Positions 59,473 through 64,000 of a DNA stretch of 64,000 bases are shown here, piece by piece. The notes under the pieces were generated by a model. It did not search any database. It worked only from the letters and a program-made list of their open reading frames with translations, and was not told the DNA's origin. Source of the DNA: Phycisphaerae bacterium (GTDB taxonomy: Bacteria > Chloroflexota > Anaerolineae > 4572-78 > J111); NCBI GenBank assembly GCA_028285035.1, contig JANQQF010000003.1, positions 36,929-100,928 of the forward strand, given 5' to 3'. Numbering within the stretch: the stretch's first letter is position 1; every line of letters starts with the position of its first letter. Both the position numbers and the translations under genes were made by a program.

Positions 59473-61218
59473 CTAGCCTATTTTCAGCAGCCCTATCTGC
59501 TTCTTAAACTGCTCAAACACTTCAGTATTCACCTCGACATCGGTAAAGATTTCCAGAATGGCTGCACCTTGTTGATTGAAAAAATCAGGCAATTGTGCGT
59601 GCAGCTCATCGGCGGTGTTGGCAGTAAAGTACGCAAGATTGTGATCTTGAGCCGTGTTCTTGGCGTTCAGGGATTGAGGAGTGAAAAAGAATTCGTGGAG
59701 TTCGTCCTCAGCTAAGTTGTTGGGGCCGTTGATGAGCTTGAAGATACCACCACCACCGTTGTTTAAAAGGACAATACGCAGGTTGGGTGGAACGTGATTG
59801 TGCCACAGACCATTGCGATCATAGAAGAAAGCCAGGTCACCGGTAATCAAGGTAGTAATGGCCTCAGTCGTTAAAGCTGCACCGACCGTGGTACTGACCG
59901 TACCATCGATGCCGCTGGTACCGCGATTAGAATTCACCCGGATACCTTCTGCCACCGCCTCAGGACCCATCCCGACAAAACTGGCATAACGAATAGGCAT
60001 ACTGTTGCCTAGCTGCAACAAACTGTCAGCGGGTAGGGCTGACATCACCTGCTTGACCGCATGAAACTCGCTGAAGGAAGTTTCTTCAAAAAATTGGGGG
60101 AGCAAGGCGGTTGCCTGTTCATCCAATTGGCGCCAGGCGGTTTGATAATCGGTTGGTGTTTCACCACCAGTCACGTGCTGTTGAAGCTGCTTAAAGAACG
60201 TGCTGGCCTGAATTGAGATGATCTCGGTTAACGCTTGGAAAGTATCAATGGTTTGCCCACCGGGGTCAAGATACCAGTGGGTCGTCGGACGCTGCGCTCG
60301 GAGAAAAAGTTTGAGATATTTCGAAACAACAGGCCCACCAAAACTGACCACCAAATCAGGTGCAAGCGCCTGCCGATCAGTCTCAGACTTTGTACCCAAA
60401 ATCATATCGGCGTGATGAACCGTTGTACCCCCTTGATGTAGGTTTGAAGCAATATCAGAGATGACAGTCACTGACGGATCTTGCTGGAGTTCATTCAACG
60501 CCTCGCTCAAGGCACTGTCGGGGTATGTCAATCCAGCAATCACCAATTTACGCTGGGCTTGTTGCCACGTTTCAGCTAAAGCCTGCCACGCTTCTGGCGC
60601 AAGGGTCGCCTCGGTTTTTGTCAGGGTAATCGTCTTGAGCTTTGGATCGGCAGACAATTGCAACGCTGGATCTGGGTACAGCGGCTCCCGAAACGGGGCA
60701 TTGATATGCACCGGGCCAGGGATGGGCCACTGGGTCTGATTGATCGCTTCGGACATCAACCGTTCGGCGTGCCAACGGGCGGTCGCATCTCGATAGTCGA
60801 CAGGCAACTCAAAGTTAGCCCGGCTGTGCGAGCCGTAGATGTTGTGCTGGTGGGTGGTTTGATTATCCTGCTGATCAATCCACTCTGGGGGGCGATCCGC
60901 CGTGAAAACAAGCAAGGGAATTTGCTGGAAAAAGGCTTCCGTCACCGCCGGTGCATAATTCAACGGGGCGGTGCCGGAGGTGCAAACGAGACCCACAGGA
61001 CGACCCGTTTGCTGGGCCATCCCCAAGGCGATAAAGCCCGCTGCCCGCTCATCCATCACCACCCGACAGCGCAATTTCGGATGTCGGGCAAAGGCGACCG
61101 TCAACGGCGCAGAGCGTGAGCCCGGCGAAACAATGATATGTTCCACGCCCTGCCGAGCACAAATTTCAGCCAAATTGAGTAGGGTTTGATAGCGGTGAAT
61201 AAAAGCATCATCATCCAT
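59473..61218 (-). CDS. menD: SEPHCHC synthase
   Basis: 581 residues, full length for MenD. The thiamine-diphosphate enzyme signatures are present: IVSPGSRSAPLTVAFARHP, MDERAAGFIALGMAQ (catalytic Glu), GTSGTAPLNYAPAV and the ThDP-binding GDLAFFYDRNGLWHN with NNGGGGIF. It joins isochorismate and 2-oxoglutarate to give SEPHCHC. Its ATG overlaps the menF stop by one base (TAATG), so the two are coupled. Confidence 0.95.
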   Translation of the reverse strand: MDDDAFIHRYQTLLNLAEICARQGVEHIIVSPGSRSAPLTVAFARHPKLRCRVVMDERAAGFIALGMAQQTGRPVGLVCTSGTAPLNYAPAVTEAFFQQIPLLVFTADRPPEWIDQQDNQTTHQHNIYGSHSRANFELPVDYRDATARWHAERLMSEAINQTQWPIPGPVHINAPFREPLYPDPALQLSADPKLKTITLTKTEATLAPEAWQALAETWQQAQRKLVIAGLTYPDSALSEALNELQQDPSVTVISDIASNLHQGGTTVHHADMILGTKSETDRQALAPDLVVSFGGPVVSKYLKLFLRAQRPTTHWYLDPGGQTIDTFQALTEIISIQASTFFKQLQQHVTGGETPTDYQTAWRQLDEQATALLPQFFEETSFSEFHAVKQVMSALPADSLLQLGNSMPIRYASFVGMGPEAVAEGIRVNSNRGTSGIDGTVSTTVGAALTTEAITTLITGDLAFFYDRNGLWHNHVPPNLRIVLLNNGGGGIFKLINGPNNLAEDELHEFFFTPQSLNAKNTAQDHNLAYFTANTADELHAQLPDFFNQQGAAILEIFTDVEVNTEVFEQFKKQIGLLKIG

Positions 61219-62477
61219 TATGACACCACCGTTATTTCAGGCCGCAAAATATCAAGGAGCGTCTTTGACTTTAGCACCGTCTCATACCATTCTGCTGATG
61301 GCACTGAGTCCTGCGTAATTCCACCGCCGATGTAGAGAATAGCGCTCTGTCGTCGCAATTGCATACATCTTAAATTGACAAAGAGGCGAGAGGCCTGATT
61401 GATATGAACGGGCCCCAGAAATCCACTGTAAAAGGCGCGATTGTAACGCTCGTTCTCTAGGATAAAGGCCAACGCTGCTTCTTTGGGCATCCCACACACC
61501 GCTGAGGTTGGATGAAGATCGCGCAGCACTTGATTGGCCAGATATAACAAATCCCGTTTGGGCAGGGACACTTTGAATTCAGTTTGGAGATGGACAATTT
61601 TTCCAGCCGAGACCGTTTTAGGGCCGTCCTCTGTAAAATTATCGATGTTGAGATTTCGGAAGAATTCACGAATGTCATCGCTAACCAAGGCCTGTTCCTC
61701 AATCTCTTTATCACCCCATGTGACCATATCGAGCGTACGATCCGTTGGTCGGGGCTGTGTGCCCGCCAAAGAAACGGTGCGAAGCTGCTGATCATTGAGT
61801 TCTAGCAACACTTCGGGTGTCGCCCCAATCCAGGTACCGACCTCTGGAATGGCAATGAGCGAGATAAAGGCGTTTTGGTAACGTTGGCACAGGCCCTCAA
61901 ACGTGGTCAAGGGGTCGAAATCTTGGGGCAACTCAGTTTCTGTCGCCCGCGAGGTGACCACTTTGCGGACCCCACTGGCTTTGATAAAGGTGATGGCCTG
62001 GTCTACTAAATCGGCATACTCTGTTTCATTGAAAAACTTGTTGGCCGTCCGATCGATTGGGCCAGTCACCCAGGGCGACACTTCTGTTGGATTGGTCAAT
62101 TGATTTTGATAGTCTCGTAAAAATCGCCGTCGATTTTTGGCGATCAGAAAATTATTTTCATCCGACAGAAAGTCTTGACCAATGGGATCAAGATAAAAGC
62201 TGGCTTTGATAAACAGGGGCATCTGCCCTTCATTGGAAACAAACGGGGCAAAGACAAATCCTGCCACTTGTTCCGAAAAATCAATCGTTGTTGGCTGAGC
62301 AACGCCGCTAAAATCAACAACGGCCTGTTTGGCTTCATCGTGGGGGTATCGCCACAAGGCTACGGGCAAATGATTAGCCACAGCGGCGTGGTATAAAGCA
62401 CGTAATTTTTGATTGTGTGTTACCCCCACCATACTATTTGCAGATTGAAATATTATTGAAGAAGGTTGGGCAAGCAT
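61218..62477 (-). CDS. menF: Isochorismate synthase
   Basis: 419 residues, the chorismate-binding family. Recognisable parts are VRKVVTSRATETELPQ, ETGTWIGATPEVLLEL-like segment (GTWIGATPEVLLEL), HPTSAVCGMPKEAA and a C-terminal GGGITQDSVPSAEWYETVLK. It converts chorismate to isochorismate, the first menaquinone step. The ATG at 62477 has only a weak ribosome site. It is the first gene of the cluster. Confidence 0.92.
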   Translation of the reverse strand: MLAQPSSIIFQSANSMVGVTHNQKLRALYHAAVANHLPVALWRYPHDEAKQAVVDFSGVAQPTTIDFSEQVAGFVFAPFVSNEGQMPLFIKASFYLDPIGQDFLSDENNFLIAKNRRRFLRDYQNQLTNPTEVSPWVTGPIDRTANKFFNETEYADLVDQAITFIKASGVRKVVTSRATETELPQDFDPLTTFEGLCQRYQNAFISLIAIPEVGTWIGATPEVLLELNDQQLRTVSLAGTQPRPTDRTLDMVTWGDKEIEEQALVSDDIREFFRNLNIDNFTEDGPKTVSAGKIVHLQTEFKVSLPKRDLLYLANQVLRDLHPTSAVCGMPKEAALAFILENERYNRAFYSGFLGPVHINQASRLFVNLRCMQLRRQSAILYIGGGITQDSVPSAEWYETVLKSKTLLDILRPEITVVS

Positions 62478-62790
62478 CGATTCAACTCACATTTCTTATA
62501 ATGTTTCAGAATTTATTGAAAATATAATAACTTACACATTTATAGAATGTACTCAAATTATATGATTTGTCAAACTTTATTTTGAATTATAAACTGGAGG
62601 GGATTAATGTGCTGAGTGAGCCTTTGTTGGTAGCCATTAATCAAAGATACATTGCCTGAGATAGTGCGTATTACGTAGTGCGTAGAATGAAATTTTGAGT
62701 ATATCCTATGAAATACGCAATACGCACTAAATTTATCACGATTACAAAGAAGTTGCTCGATAATTCACGCCGTTTCTAAGGAGCGATTAC
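62478..62790. other. 313-bp gap with TAGTGCGTATT inverted repeat
   Basis: TAGTGCGTATT (62662-62672) is complemented by AATACGCACTA (62719-62729), with a related CGTAGTGCGTAG between. It resembles the other heptamer-like repeats of the window. The part near 62478-62600 is AT-rich and should contain the divergent promoters of menF and the MscS gene, but I could not assign them. Confidence 0.5.
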
Positions 62791-63891
62791 GTGCCATCCC
62801 TATTCAACAATCCGACATTGATTCGCTGGGCACCAGCCATTGGCTTCCTGCTACTCTCGCTTATTGTCGCGTGGCTTGGCTACTGGCTCATTCGGCGGAC
62901 AGCCCATTCCATTCGCCAAAAATCACCCGACGCGCTCCTACCGCCAATCCTGCTCAATATCGCTAGCCCCATTCTGCTCATTATTGTCTTACAAGGTATC
63001 TTTCTGGCCCTCGGCACCTTCCCGGGTCTGTCGACATGGCGCGGTTGGTTTATCCAGATCGACACCATTCTCATTCTGATGTTACTTACCCACGCCCTCG
63101 CTCAAGCTGGGGCAATTTTTATGGCGTGGTATGGGCGCACAGTCGCTACGCGAACCAAAACCAAGCTAGATGATACCTTCACGCCGATCGTTGGACGTAT
63201 TTTGGTGTTCGCAATTTACGCGTTCGGCGCGTTAGTTTTGTTAGATACAATCGGCATCACGGTCACACCAATGCTCACGGGGTTAGGCTTGGGTGGTCTC
63301 GCGGTTGCGCTAGCCCTACAGCCTACCTTAGCCAGCTTCTTCGCAGGCCTCCAAGTCCTGACTGACCAAATCGTCTCCGAAGGTGATTACATCGAGCTGG
63401 AAAATGGCTTTCGGGGTTACGTGGTCTCGGTCGGCTGGCGCAGCACCCGCATCCGCTCCACCTATCAAAATCTGACCGTGATTCCCAATTCCCGCCTTGT
63501 CGAAACCATCATCACTAACTACGATCATCCTCACAAAGAAGTTGCCGTGATTGTGGAATGTGGGGTCAGTTACGATAGCGATCTGCACGAGGTTGAACGG
63601 ATCGCCCGAGAGGTGACCAAGGAGGTCATTGCCGCCCTCCCTGAAGCGGTCAAGGACAAAGAGCCGTGGTTTGGTTTTGATAATTTTGGTGACTCCAACA
63701 TCAACTTCTGGATATGGCACTACGCCGTCGATTACATCGCCACCTTCCGCTTCAAAAGCGAACTGATCAAACATCTACACAGCCGCTTTGTGGCCGAGGG
63801 TATCGAGATCAACTATCCCGTGCGAAAGTTGGTGTATGAGGGGGGTGAAACGGCTGGGGAAGTTGATGCGTTTAGGCCAGGGTTCGAGTAG
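62791..63891 (+). CDS. MscS-family mechanosensitive channel
   Basis: 366 residues. Four or five TM helices lie in the first 170 residues; the pore-lining helix and following loop read GLGLGGLAVALALQPTLASF. Next is the MscS beta domain with SEGDYIELENGFRGYVVSVG and WRSTRIRSTYQNLTVIPNSRL, and a C-terminal alpha/beta domain ending EGIEINYPVRKLVYEG. The GTG start at 62791 follows AAGGAG. It is a membrane channel protecting against osmotic downshock. No neighbour suggests a special role. Confidence 0.93.
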   Translation: MPSLFNNPTLIRWAPAIGFLLLSLIVAWLGYWLIRRTAHSIRQKSPDALLPPILLNIASPILLIIVLQGIFLALGTFPGLSTWRGWFIQIDTILILMLLTHALAQAGAIFMAWYGRTVATRTKTKLDDTFTPIVGRILVFAIYAFGALVLLDTIGITVTPMLTGLGLGGLAVALALQPTLASFFAGLQVLTDQIVSEGDYIELENGFRGYVVSVGWRSTRIRSTYQNLTVIPNSRLVETIITNYDHPHKEVAVIVECGVSYDSDLHEVERIAREVTKEVIAALPEAVKDKEPWFGFDNFGDSNINFWIWHYAVDYIATFRFKSELIKHLHSRFVAEGIEINYPVRKLVYEGGETAGEVDAFRPGFE

Positions 63892-63977
63892 ATTGATGAA
63901 CATTAAATAGAGTTGTTCCTAAATAAGTAATCATATCAGACTACCCTGATTTAACAGCAAATTGAGGGATGAATCGA

Positions 63978-64000
63978 ATGAAAATCTTTGGTAAATCCTC
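63978..64000 (+). CDS. Possible start of a next gene, cut by the window edge
   Basis: An ATG at 63978 preceded by GAGGGA begins MKIFGKS and runs off the window end. Only eight codons are visible, so the assignment is tentative. An in-frame ATG at 63969 is an alternative. Confidence 0.35.

Noticed and set aside
1..64000. CRISPR arrays, tRNA or rRNA genes, plasmid or phage origins
   Set aside because: None was seen. The repeated sequences present are palindromic or heptamer-like intergenic repeats, not regularly spaced direct repeats with unique spacers.

Overview
The window looks like chromosomal DNA from an uncultured member of the Chloroflexota (Anaerolineae/Caldilineae-like). This is inferred from the gene content: a menaquinone gene cluster, large MalT-like LuxR and BTAD (SARP-type) ATPase regulators, secreted proteins with Thr/Pro-rich linkers and a short YLPxxxK-type motif, and heptamer-like palindromic repeats between genes. 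No rRNA, tRNA, CRISPR array or intact insertion sequence was seen.

Layout. 1-227 is the 5' end of an unknown gene. 509-3979 is a molybdenum hydroxylase operon: a lipoprotein with two CXXCH haem motifs, then iorA and iorB. 4192-7739 encodes two tandem PhnD-like lipoproteins followed by a membrane histidine kinase, with no transporter genes. 7808-11091 (minus) is a haloalkane dehalogenase-led operon with two SRPBCC proteins and two small membrane proteins, preceded by a cluster of operator-like palindromes. 11676-14550 holds an acyl-CoA dehydrogenase, a GNAT protein and a Cys-tailed DUF6428-like protein behind two matching dyads. 14915-18856 is an ABC-type membrane protein, an FtsX-like permease and a TetR regulator, with no ATPase. 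18849-28388 has two giant regulators (MalT/LuxR type and BTAD type), a YjbR protein and a small protein plus a secreted beta-propeller protein.

28530-33485 contains a second SRPBCC/DUF4345-like pair, a MerR regulator with a 19-bp-spacer promoter, and small membrane proteins. 33718-35659 has two receiver-only proteins that share one promoter block, a small exported protein, and a deoxyribosyltransferase-like protein. 35929-39546 has a GT39-type glycosyltransferase overlapping a methyltransferase, a gene remnant and an OsmC protein. 39909-46228 has a secreted beta-helix protein, a TPR/O-GlcNAc-transferase-like enzyme, a beta-propeller, a CGNR regulator and azlCD.

46285-47197 is a scar with an IS982-type transposase remnant. 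47276-50828 (minus) holds ThuA, an aldo/keto reductase, a PqqD-domain/Tat-signal fusion and an HPr-kinase-like protein. 51129-55447 has a molybdopterin oxidoreductase, a MetE-like protein and an EamA transporter. 55579-62477 (minus) is menF-menD-DUF2071-TIGR01777-menC-menE, and 62791-63891 is an MscS channel.

The most interesting candidates for undescribed biology are the PhnD/PhnD/kinase unit, the HprK-like/PqqD-Tat locus, the paired receivers with a common promoter, the Cys-tailed DUF6428 gene with its dyads, and several well-formed operator pairs whose cognate regulators are encoded nearby or are missing.
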